A stretch of DNA of 5,477 nt from Desulfobacterales bacterium (GTDB lineage Bacteria; Desulfobacterota; Desulfobacteria; Desulfobacterales; UBA5852), in assembly GCA_016735415.1 (NCBI GenBank), contig JAERRP010000404.1, forward strand, positions 1 to 5,477. Direction: 5' to 3'. The notes below the pieces were generated by a model. It saw only the letters and a program-made list of their open reading frames with translations, was not told where the DNA came from and searched no databases. Shown here one piece after another: positions 1-5,461 of the stretch. Positions within the stretch are counted from its first letter, which is position 1. Each line of letters opens with the position of its first letter. Both the position numbers and the translations under genes were made by a program.

Positions 1-10
1 TAGTAGAGAC

Positions 11-129
11 ACTAAGAACTAAAGGCATCAGCAAAGACACCTACTATAAGTGGAAGCGTAATTTCCATTCCGTTGAACTTACGCTTCCACTTATAGTAGG
101 TGTCTTTGCTGATGCCTTTAGTTCTTAGT
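11..129. repeat. Perfect 51-bp inverted repeat (foldback) with 17-nt spacer
   Basis: Bases 11-61 are the exact reverse complement of 79-129, with bases 62-78 as the spacer. Pairing fails at the next inner pair (62/78) and the next outer pair (10/130). The arms are about 39% GC (20 of 51), below the GC-rich genes beside them. The arm is far too long, and lacks a following T-run, to be an intrinsic terminator. Both arms carry the same coding-like segment in opposite orientations (see the transposase fragment). The outer end coincides with the point where the neighbouring lipoprotein gene loses its frame. A foldback of this form near a sequence end is typical of a chimeric or assembly join; a real inverted duplication is the alternative. 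Confidence 0.95.
62..129 (-). pseudogene. Fragment of IS3-family transposase OrfA-like helix-turn-helix
   Basis: Read on the minus strand from about 128 to 63, this encodes GISKDTYYKWKRKFNGME preceded by LRTK. The pattern G-I-S-x-x-T-Y-Y-x-W-K-x-K-[FY]-x-G-M is characteristic of the recognition helix of IS3/IS911-type OrfA transposase subunits (HTH_Tnp_1 type). Only about 23 codons remain. There is no start codon, no upstream half of the HTH, no leucine zipper and no OrfB. Past base 62 the sequence turns back into the inverted copy, so the frame then encodes the complement of itself. The inverted arm on the plus strand (12-60) encodes the same peptide up to KWKR. No terminal inverted repeat lies between this fragment and the disrupted gene, so it is not a clean IS insertion. 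The family call rests on motif memory. Confidence 0.55.
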
Positions 130-1338
130 CTTGAGCGTATTGGCGGCGTAGGCCGCCAGGGCTCCAGTCTGCATGCGGGGGGTGATGAAATAGCGGAAGA
201 CATAATCCCCCAGGTCGGCCAGGCCCTCGCGTTGTGACAGGAGCATGATGGGAATGCGGGCTGCTTCGGCAACTTCGGCGGCACTCTCGGCCGAGGCGAT
301 CGGCCCGATGACACCGGCGACCCTGGCCTCGACCAGGGCCGTCATGGCGGCGGCGGCCACCTGCGGATCGGAAGCGGTGTCCTTGACAATCAGGCGCAGG
401 GGCAACCCCGCCTGAATCTGCTGGAGGTCGTGGAAGGCCAGTTGAATGCCGTCCAGGGCCCGGGCGCCGAAGACTTCGTAGGGTCCCGAAAGCGGCAGGA
501 GGCAACCGAGGGTGTAGCGATCGAAAACGACCTTGTCGGCCAACTGCTCCACCAGCTCGGCGGCCAGAGGTGCTTTGGGATGATCGGCAAAACGCTCCTG
601 AAACCGGGTCAGGAGCCAGACGGCATCGTCGTAAGCACCTTCGCCCGCGTTGTTCAGGGCCAGCTGAAAAAACAGATAGCCGGCCGCGGGGTCTTCGGTG
701 ATCTGGCCCATCAGAAGTTCGATTTCATCGTCGTTCAGAAACGATGCCGCATTGCCCATCTTATCCGCCAGCAGCGCCCGGTTTTCTTCCGGTGCCAGCG
801 GGTATGCCAGGGAATAGAAGTAAAATCCTTCCGACCAGGACTGCAGGGCCGCATGAGCGTCCGCGACGAGGGCATAGAGCCGGTAGAGTTGCTGCGGATC
901 GTCGATCTGCGCGGCCAGTCCCAGGGAACGGGTCAGCACTTCCGGGTAGCGCTCCAGTCGAAAAAGGAGGGCCAACATCTCGACTCCGGCCTCGCCGGCC
1001 GCGTCCGTTTGCGGATGGGCGGCCAGGAGTTCGTCAAAACTGGCGAGCGCGGCGGCATCGTCCTGCAGGAGGACCTGGATGCGGCCGATGTTCAGAAGGG
1101 TCTGCGGCACGCGCGGACTTGCGGGAAAATTCTGAATCAAGACCTGGTAATAGTTAAGGGCGGTGTGGAGGGCGCCCTGCATATAAGCCTGCTGGGCCTT
1201 GGCAAAAACGGCTTCGTCGCTGGTGGCCTCGATCGGCGCCGGTATGCGGACGGCCGGGGGGGCACAGGCGGTCAGCAGCAGGAGGGCGCTCAGGCCCGCG
1301 GCCAGTATCCAACGGGTGATCAGGGGGCTTTTCGTCAT
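118..1338 (-). CDS. TPR plus periplasmic-binding lipoprotein, PBP-activator (LpoA/LppC)-like, 3' truncated
   Basis: The chosen ATG at 1338 gives a typical lipoprotein signal: K3 and R9, a hydrophobic stretch at residues 11-22, then lipobox L-T-A-C with the lipidated cysteine at residue 25. A TTG start at 1407 would place 23 odd residues before it. No strong Shine-Dalgarno is visible. Residues about 42-257 are helical and TPR-like. From about residue 274 a type 1 periplasmic-binding fold begins (GCLLPLSGPYEVFGARALDG, then the GVIGPIASAES segment). This two-part layout is that of penicillin-binding-protein activators (LpoA/LppC family), which stimulate peptidoglycan synthases from the outer membrane; branched-chain-amino-acid-type binding proteins share the second fold. 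Only about 130 residues of an expected 300 or more in that domain remain. Native sequence ends at base 130; the last three residues (TKN) and the stop come from the inverted repeat. Confidence 0.8.
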   Translation of the reverse strand: MTKSPLITRWILAAGLSALLLLTACAPPAVRIPAPIEATSDEAVFAKAQQAYMQGALHTALNYYQVLIQNFPASPRVPQTLLNIGRIQVLLQDDAAALASFDELLAAHPQTDAAGEAGVEMLALLFRLERYPEVLTRSLGLAAQIDDPQQLYRLYALVADAHAALQSWSEGFYFYSLAYPLAPEENRALLADKMGNAASFLNDDEIELLMGQITEDPAAGYLFFQLALNNAGEGAYDDAVWLLTRFQERFADHPKAPLAAELVEQLADKVVFDRYTLGCLLPLSGPYEVFGARALDGIQLAFHDLQQIQAGLPLRLIVKDTASDPQVAAAAMTALVEARVAGVIGPIASAESAAEVAEAARIPIMLLSQREGLADLGDYVFRYFITPRMQTGALAAYAANTLKTKN

Positions 1339-1433
1339 GATCGTTGTCACTCGTGTGTCATGCATGATGGGGGCTGTCGCCACCAATATCACGGGAGGCC
1401 GGTCCAAGCCAGGGGCGGTGGCGCTCCGGGGAT

Positions 1434-1455
1434 CGCGGCCCGGCCGCCGGCCGCG
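1434..1455 (-). other. GC-only hairpin just after the Dabb gene stop
   Basis: CGCGGCC at 1434-1440 pairs with GGCCGCG at 1449-1455, leaving an 8-nt loop. It lies 3 nt beyond the stop codon (1459-1461) of the Dabb gene in the direction of minus-strand transcription. No T-run follows, so it does not meet the form of a Rho-independent terminator. It may stabilise a 3' end or lower readthrough into the lipoprotein gene, but GC-rich intergenic sequence can form such stems by chance. Confidence 0.35.
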
Positions 1456-1458
1456 CCA

Positions 1459-1809
1459 TCAGGGCATCTTGAAACCCTTAAACGGGTCGGGTTCCACCAT
1501 GTTCGCCGGCGCGCGGTAGTGGGTCTCGAAATCCACCGCCAGGATATCGTCGCTTATCTCCCGGATATAGGCGACCACTTTCTGATGTGCGGGATGAACC
1601 TGGTAGCGCTTCATGGCATCCCGGTTGGCGAATCCCGAAACCAGGGCAAAATCGTAGGAGCGCTCCGAGTGCACGACATCCCTTCCGAAATCGTAAAGCT
1701 GGATTTCGATAATTTGATCCGGCAGCGCGTCCAGCCGGCTCTCCAGGGCGCTGATCTGTTCATCGCCCGTTTCCGGTTTGAATTTGATCATTACAATATG
1801 ATGCAGCAT
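1459..1809 (-). CDS. Dabb (stress-responsive alpha/beta barrel) domain protein
   Basis: The ATG at 1809 is preceded by GGGAGGA with 7 nt between GGAGG and the start. That favours it over an in-frame ATG eight codons upstream and gives 116 residues, the usual size for a single-domain Dabb protein (Pfam PF07876). Hallmarks are the N-terminal strand HHIVMIKFK (residues 3-11), the central YDFALVSGF (52-60) and the conserved YQVHPAHQKVV (69-79, with H72, P73 and H75). Members are small ferredoxin-like dimeric barrels. Their bacterial role is mostly undefined; some relatives are cyclases or stress-induced proteins. No signal peptide or membrane segment is seen, so it should be cytoplasmic. It starts 24 bp after the stop of the small membrane-protein gene on the same strand, so cotranscription is likely. 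The family is firm; the function is unknown. Confidence 0.88.
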   Translation of the reverse strand: MLHHIVMIKFKPETGDEQISALESRLDALPDQIIEIQLYDFGRDVVHSERSYDFALVSGFANRDAMKRYQVHPAHQKVVAYIREISDDILAVDFETHYRAPANMVEPDPFKGFKMP

Positions 1810-1833
1810 GCGTAATCCTCCCGTATTCAACAA

Positions 1834-2145
1834 TCACCACGTGCCCGGCCGCAATCTTCGGCGCAGGGCCAGCACGATCCGCATGGTCGCAGCCAGAAAA
1901 AGACCCCATAACAGACTGTTCAAAACGATGGGGACATAAATCCAGTAGCCGGGAAACCAATGCCGGGGGTAAAGGGCCAGGGCCAGGACGGGAAAATACA
2001 GAATTTTGGTCAACCAGGTCAGCAGGCCGGTTATCCCGCTACCGGCGGCGCCGGCCTTGAGTGTGGCCGGCACGATCAGGACGCTGGCCAGAAAATGCAC
2101 GGCCGCCCACACGAGACCGGTCGCCATGAACCGCGCGATTTTCAT
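1834..2145 (-). CDS. Small membrane protein with three predicted helices, unknown function
   Basis: The ATG at 2145 gives 103 residues. It is chosen because AGGAAGG lies just upstream and because ATGA (2145-2142) overlaps the stop of the preceding gene, a translational-coupling arrangement. A longer in-frame reading from 2295 would add an Arg/Pro/Gly-rich stretch that is only a shadow of the upstream gene. Hydrophobic segments lie at about residues 7-29, 40-58 and 66-90. The third contains VLNSLLWGLFLA, and the tail from about 95 is basic (RRRLRP), which would suit a cytoplasmic C-terminus. Aromatic residues (W63, Y67, W68, Y70) cluster between helices two and three, as expected near a membrane interface. 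I recognise no named family. It sits second in the minus-strand cluster, and no function can be inferred from it alone. Confidence 0.78.
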   Translation of the reverse strand: MKIARFMATGLVWAAVHFLASVLIVPATLKAGAAGSGITGLLTWLTKILYFPVLALALYPRHWFPGYWIYVPIVLNSLLWGLFLAATMRIVLALRRRLRPGTW

Positions 2146-2387
2146 GCACCTTCCTGTGGATCGTCCCTGACCGGACGATATCCGAACCAGGGCCGCTGTC
2201 GATGGCCGGGGCAGGCCGCCACCGGGCAGGTTCGCACCGGGTCTTCCCGCGGCACCCGAGGCCGGTCGGCGGCCTGACGGCGAACTTCGACCCATTGCCT
2301 GGCTTTCGCTTCGGTAAGTGCCCGCCCCTCATGATAGGTGGTTTTCCCGAAGCAGTGGCCGTATCCCCAGATCAGCTCAAATGTCAT
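2142..2387 (-). CDS. Small Arg-rich hypothetical protein, first gene of the minus-strand cluster
   Basis: This is an 81-residue protein. AAGGA lies 5 nt before the ATG at 2387, the stop overlaps the next gene's start by four bases, and codon use matches the neighbours; together these argue that it is real despite its small size. The N-terminal half begins MTFELIWGYGHCFGKTTYHE and has a short helical stretch (about residues 23-40, LTEAKARQWVEVRRQAA). The C-terminal half is rich in Arg and Pro and carries C54-P-V-A-A-C59-P-G-H62, which with H11/C12 could bind a metal or form a disulfide; that is speculation. There are about 12 arginines and no signal peptide or membrane helix. I recognise no family. 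Coupling to the membrane-protein gene suggests that the two products are needed together. Confidence 0.65.
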   Translation of the reverse strand: MTFELIWGYGHCFGKTTYHEGRALTEAKARQWVEVRRQAADRPRVPREDPVRTCPVAACPGHRQRPWFGYRPVRDDPQEGA

Positions 2388-2439
2388 CGGAATCCTTTAA
2401 AATTGGCATCCTCCGACCGTTTCCGGTGGAGCCTCAGGA

Positions 2440-2468
2440 GTTTTAATCGGGCCGGTGGGCCTTGTCAA
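2440..2468 (-). promoter_or_regulatory. Candidate sigma70-type promoter for the minus-strand cluster
   Basis: On the minus strand a perfect -35 hexamer TTGACA (2468-2463) is followed by a 17-bp spacer and TAAAAC (2445-2440), a 4-of-6 match to TATAAT. Transcription would begin near 2433, leaving about 46 nt before the ATG at 2387, a normal leader length. Position and spacing are right for the four-gene cluster; the imperfect -10 keeps this a candidate. Confidence 0.5.
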
Positions 2469-2527
2469 ATGAAACCTTCGGCGGCCATTGGCCACCGCGT
2501 GGGTTGTGCGGCCGACAGTTGCAAAGC

Positions 2528-2556
2528 TTGTCTCCGGAACGATCCCGTAGTATGAA
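2528..2556 (+). promoter_or_regulatory. Weak candidate promoter for the DUF1523 gene
   Basis: TTGTCT (2528-2533), a 17-bp spacer and TATGAA (2551-2556) each match the sigma70 consensus at 4 of 6 positions. The start would lie near 2563, giving a leader of about 180 nt before the ATG at 2742, which is long. Chance occurrence is quite possible. Confidence 0.25.
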
Positions 2557-2741
2557 GACTGATCCGACCTTATGCAAACGGGAACCGCGCAGGGTGCCTC
2601 TATGGCTCCGGCGCATGAACGACAACGCACCTCATCAACCTCAAAGCGGCGAAGGGCGGCGCGCCCCGCTGATTCGGCGGACAGCGATCAACCTCAGGAA
2701 CGATTGCGGCGGCCATCATCGCCCGGAAAGACACCCAGCCC

Positions 2742-3332
2742 ATGAAAGCGCTTCGAATTACCAAACTTGTTGTGCTGGCCGCGGCGGCATTGCTGGTGAT
2801 CGGTTTTCTGCATTTTAATCTGCCCCGTACCGCTGTCGTTTCGATCGAAGGAACGGACATCAAACGGGCGCAAAAAACCGACCGCAAATCCGGTGACAAG
2901 GTGGATCCGGATGCCAAAACGGTTACCATCCGCGACGTGCGCTACATCAACACCCTCACCCGCGACAATAAGATATTTGTCCTGCGCAACGAAGATACCA
3001 GCTGGGGCTGGCCCCCCTATTTCAAATTCGACAGCGCCGATATCCACGCCAAAGCCCAGGCCTTCGCCAAGGCGGATCCGGCCCCCTCAGTCCTGGTGAA
3101 ATTTTACGGCTGGCGTCTGCAGATGTTTTCCATGTTTCCCAATATTATCAGCATGAAGGAAGTCAACCGGGATTATTCGCATTTCCCCTTGTTCAACGTG
3201 GTTTTTCTGGTGCTGTTCTTCGGCGGCCTGCTTTTCGTGGCCCTTAAGCTGAAGGGTATTTTCGAGCGCATCAAAGCCCGGTTTTTTCCAAAAAAGAAAT
3301 CGCCGCCGGGTAAAAACGGTGCAACGCCATAG
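2742..3332 (+). CDS. DUF1523 family membrane protein
   Basis: The 196-residue protein matches my recollection of the DUF1523 family (Pfam PF07509). It has an N-terminal helix (about 8-25) ending in LHFNLPRT, then IEGTDIKR (35-42), RDVRYINT (64-71), the very conserved RNEDTSWGWPPYFKFDS (82-98), YGWR (122-125) and FPN (132-134). A second helix lies at about 147-169, followed by a Lys/Arg/Pro-rich tail. Two flanking helices imply that the central 120-residue domain faces the periplasm, with both ends in the cytoplasm. The family's biochemical role is not known. The ATG at 2742 is at the natural start of the signal-anchor; GGAAAG lies 11 nt upstream, a weak and distant ribosome site. The gene diverges from the minus-strand cluster. 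A 272-bp gap separates it from the hydrolase gene, so it is probably its own unit. Confidence 0.85.
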   Translation: MKALRITKLVVLAAAALLVIGFLHFNLPRTAVVSIEGTDIKRAQKTDRKSGDKVDPDAKTVTIRDVRYINTLTRDNKIFVLRNEDTSWGWPPYFKFDSADIHAKAQAFAKADPAPSVLVKFYGWRLQMFSMFPNIISMKEVNRDYSHFPLFNVVFLVLFFGGLLFVALKLKGIFERIKARFFPKKKSPPGKNGATP

Positions 3333-3338
3333 ACATGT

Positions 3339-3367
3339 TTGACTCGCTTGGTTTTATTTGGCATATC
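3339..3367 (+). promoter_or_regulatory. Weak candidate promoter for the hydrolase-mlaA unit
   Basis: TTGACT (3339-3344, 5 of 6 to the -35 consensus) is followed by a 17-bp spacer and CATATC (3362-3367, 3 of 6). The stretch is locally AT-rich and begins 6 nt after the DUF1523 stop. The leader to 3605 would be about 230 nt. The rest of the 3333-3604 gap shows a 10-bp palindrome GGTGGCCACC (3538-3547) but no T-run hairpin, so readthrough from the upstream gene remains possible. Confidence 0.22.
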
Positions 3368-3604
3368 AGCAGGGAGGGGTTGGCGCCTGATGTCCTGTCC
3401 GGCGACATACGACGTAAGCTTGCGATGAAAACCCCGGCAGCGCCGGACCCATGCCGGACCGCGTGTGTCAACCGCTGCTGAATCGAGTCCCACACGTCGC
3501 GAAACGGCGCCTGGCCTTCAATCGCGTCAGCGGTCCGGGTGGCCACCGGCGTCAAATCGCTTCAACGCGCCCGGCACGAATCACATCCTCACGGAGGAAA
3601 AAGA

Positions 3605-4885
3605 ATGAAACGACTGTTCTGGACCATCCTGGCCCTGGTTCTGGCTCCGGCCGCAGTCCTCCAGGCCGCCGCCATGGAGGCTTACGACTACCCCTTTGTC
3701 AATGCGCTCGAGTCCACGGTTGTCGGTACCCCGTCGATTTACGCCGCCGATGTACCCAAGGAGATCCCGGTCGAAGACCACAGCCTGACCGTCTTTGAAG
3801 ACCGCGAATTGCCCGACCTCTTCTGGTACAGCGAACCATTACAATTTTCACTGGTGCCCCAGAAGCACAAAGCGCCGCTGATCTTCATGATCGCCGGCAC
3901 GGGCGCCAGCTACAAATCCCCCAAGATGGTGGGCATGCAGAAAGCCTTCTACCAGGCCGGCTTCCACGTCATCTCGATTTCCTCCCCGACCCACATGAAC
4001 TTCATCATCAATGCCTCCACCACCTCGGTGCCGGGCTATATGCGCCAGGATGCCCGGGATCTTTACCGGGTCATGGAGCTGGCCTACCAGAAGGTGGCCT
4101 CCCAGGTGGCCGTATCCGACTTCTACCTCACGGGCTACAGCCTGGGCGCCACCCAATCGGCCTTCGTCGCCAAGCTGGATGAAACCCGGAAAAGCTTCAA
4201 TTTCAAGAAGGTCCTGATGATCAACCCAGCGGTCAGCCTGTTCAATTCGGTGCAGCGTCTGGACAAGCTGCTGGCCGATACGATCGGGTCCGAACCCAAG
4301 TCCTTCAACAGCTACATGGGCCGGGTGGTGCGCTCGTTTGTGACGGCCTACGACCGTACCGAACCGCTCGATTTCAACGAAGATTTCCTCTACCGGATCG
4401 TTCAAAAAAGAGTCCCCACCGATGACAAGCTGGAAAGCCTGATCGGTTTTTCATTTCGAATCTCCTCCAGCAACATGATCTTCACGGCCGACGTCATGAG
4501 CCGCTTCGGGCTGGTCGTTCCGCCGGAGCGCGAACTCGGGCAGACCGACTCGCTGAACGATTATTTCGGCGTCCTGCTGCGCACCAGCTTCATGGATTAT
4601 TTCTATACGTTTTTTTACCCCTTCAACAAAGCTCAGAATCCCTCCCTGACGGCCGAACAGCTCATGTACGAGCTCAGTCTTAAAAGAATTGAGCCCTACC
4701 TGCGTGATTCCGAAAAGATCGAACTGATGACCAACGACGACGATATCATCCTGGCACCGGGCGAGATCGACTGGCTGCGGGAGGTTTTCGGCCGGCGGGC
4801 CAAAATCTGGCCCACGGGGGGGCATTGCGGCAACATGGAGCAAAAAGACGTGGTGGCCTTCATGGTGGATTATTTCAAACGATAA
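3605..4885 (+). CDS. Secreted alpha/beta hydrolase, likely serine esterase/lipase, next to mlaA
   Basis: The ATG at 3605 has GGAGG 7 nt upstream and begins a clean signal peptide (MKRLFWTILALVLAPAAVLQ, cleavage probably in the AAA before MEAYDY), giving 426 residues. A GTG frame extension to 3539 is not supported. The alpha/beta-hydrolase fold is shown by the strand and oxyanion region IFMIAGTGASYKSP (about 93-106) and the nucleophile elbow G-Y-S-L-G with Ser179. The likely acid is in NDDDIIL (D378 or D379) and the catalytic His is H407 in GGHCGNM. Between elbow and acid lies a long insert (about 200-370), rich in aromatics near FMDYFYTFFYPF, which could form a lid over a lipid-binding site. 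The substrate is unknown. Twelve bases separate its stop from mlaA, so the two are cotranscribed and a phospholipid or acyl-ester substrate in the periplasm is a fair inference. Confidence 0.82.
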   Translation: MKRLFWTILALVLAPAAVLQAAAMEAYDYPFVNALESTVVGTPSIYAADVPKEIPVEDHSLTVFEDRELPDLFWYSEPLQFSLVPQKHKAPLIFMIAGTGASYKSPKMVGMQKAFYQAGFHVISISSPTHMNFIINASTTSVPGYMRQDARDLYRVMELAYQKVASQVAVSDFYLTGYSLGATQSAFVAKLDETRKSFNFKKVLMINPAVSLFNSVQRLDKLLADTIGSEPKSFNSYMGRVVRSFVTAYDRTEPLDFNEDFLYRIVQKRVPTDDKLESLIGFSFRISSSNMIFTADVMSRFGLVVPPERELGQTDSLNDYFGVLLRTSFMDYFYTFFYPFNKAQNPSLTAEQLMYELSLKRIEPYLRDSEKIELMTNDDDIILAPGEIDWLREVFGRRAKIWPTGGHCGNMEQKDVVAFMVDYFKR

Positions 4886-4897
4886 AGGAAGCTCACA

Positions 4898-5461
4898 ATG
4901 ACAGCGCATTATATCGGCAACCCGATTCGAAGAATACCCCTGGTGGCGGCACTGGTGTGGCTATTGTTGATCGTTCAAGCGCTTCCCCTGGCCGCCCAGC
5001 AGGCGATAGACAATCGCAAACTCACCGACCCGACCGGCCCCGGCTACGAAGACCCGATTGACAATTACGACCCCTGGGAGGGGTTCAACCGGGGGATGTA
5101 CAAGTTCAACTACGGTTTCGACAAATACTTTTTCCTGCCCGTGACCCGGGGTTATGAATTTATCACGCCCGCCGTGGCCCGCAAGGGTGTCACCAATTTT
5201 TTCAGCAACCTTTACGAGATTACCAATTTTATCAACAACCTGCTCCAGGGCAAGGCCGAAGGCTGCGTCAACTCGGTGTTCCGTTTCGCCTTCAATTCCA
5301 CCCTGGGCATCGGAGGAGTGATGGACCCGGCCACCGAGATGGGCTTCCCGCAATGGAAAGAGGATTTCGGCCAGACCCTGGGGGTCTGGGGCGTGGGTCC
5401 CGGCCCCTACCTGGTGCTGCCAGTCCTGGGTCCGTTAGTTTCCACATACAATACGTCTTAA
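4898..5461 (+). CDS. mlaA: MlaA/VacJ outer-membrane phospholipid-transport protein, 3' truncated
   Basis: Family hallmarks appear in order: DPWEGFNRGMYKFNYGFD (58-75), GVTNFFSNLYE (97-107), NNLLQGKAEG (113-122), RFAFNSTLGIGGVMDPA (129-145), EDFGQTLGVWGVGPGPYLVL (155-174) and LGP (177-179). MlaA forms a porin-associated ring in the outer membrane. It removes misplaced phospholipids from the outer leaflet and passes them to MlaC and the MlaFEDB transporter. The ATG at 4898 follows AAGGAAG, which overlaps the upstream stop codon. The signal region (to about residue 36) has no lipobox cysteine, unlike the lipoprotein MlaA of E. coli. Residues after P179 (LVSTYNTS) are not family-like; they come from an AT-rich tail starting near 5435. 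The usual last 60-70 residues are missing, so the product as written would be incomplete. Confidence 0.9.
   Translation: MTAHYIGNPIRRIPLVAALVWLLLIVQALPLAAQQAIDNRKLTDPTGPGYEDPIDNYDPWEGFNRGMYKFNYGFDKYFFLPVTRGYEFITPAVARKGVTNFFSNLYEITNFINNLLQGKAEGCVNSVFRFAFNSTLGIGGVMDPATEMGFPQWKEDFGQTLGVWGVGPGPYLVLPVLGPLVSTYNTS

Larger units (their letters stand above)
2388..2741. other. Divergent intergenic region (354 bp)
   Basis: This gap separates the minus-strand cluster from the plus-strand DUF1523 gene. It holds one good candidate promoter toward the minus strand and one weak candidate toward the plus strand, listed separately. A short perfect palindrome GGCCA-T-TGGCC (2483-2493) lies just upstream of the minus-strand -35 element and could be an operator, although a palindrome this short may be chance. 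Small open frames here (for example 2397-2630 minus) lack ribosome binding sites and family features. I see no tRNA, riboswitch or terminator. Confidence 0.7.

Noticed and set aside
11..129. The left-edge hairpin as a terminator, retron RNA or CRISPR unit
   Set aside because: The 51-bp perfect stem with coding-like arms and no T-run is not a terminator; there is no reverse transcriptase, and no repeated direct unit with spacers.
1339..1407. TTG start at 1407 or ATG at 1365 for the lipoprotein
   Set aside because: Either would place extra residues before a complete lipoprotein signal that begins at the ATG at 1338, and no ribosome site supports them.
430..1815. Long plus-strand open frame of 461 codons opposite the lipoprotein and Dabb genes
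   Set aside because: It is antisense to two genes with clear family features, has no signal, domain or ribosome site of its own, and its composition is that of a GC-rich antisense shadow.
2397..2630. Small minus-strand frame in the divergent intergenic region
   Set aside because: It has no ribosome site, no recognisable features, and overlaps the best promoter candidate.
3539..3604. Upstream GTG start for the hydrolase, adding 22 residues
   Set aside because: The ATG at 3605 has GGAGG at ideal spacing and starts directly at the signal peptide; the extension would bury it.
3848..4405. Minus-strand open frame of 185 codons inside the hydrolase gene
   Set aside because: It is fully antisense to the alpha/beta hydrolase, whose catalytic motifs and ribosome site are clear; the His/Gly-rich translation is typical of a shadow frame.
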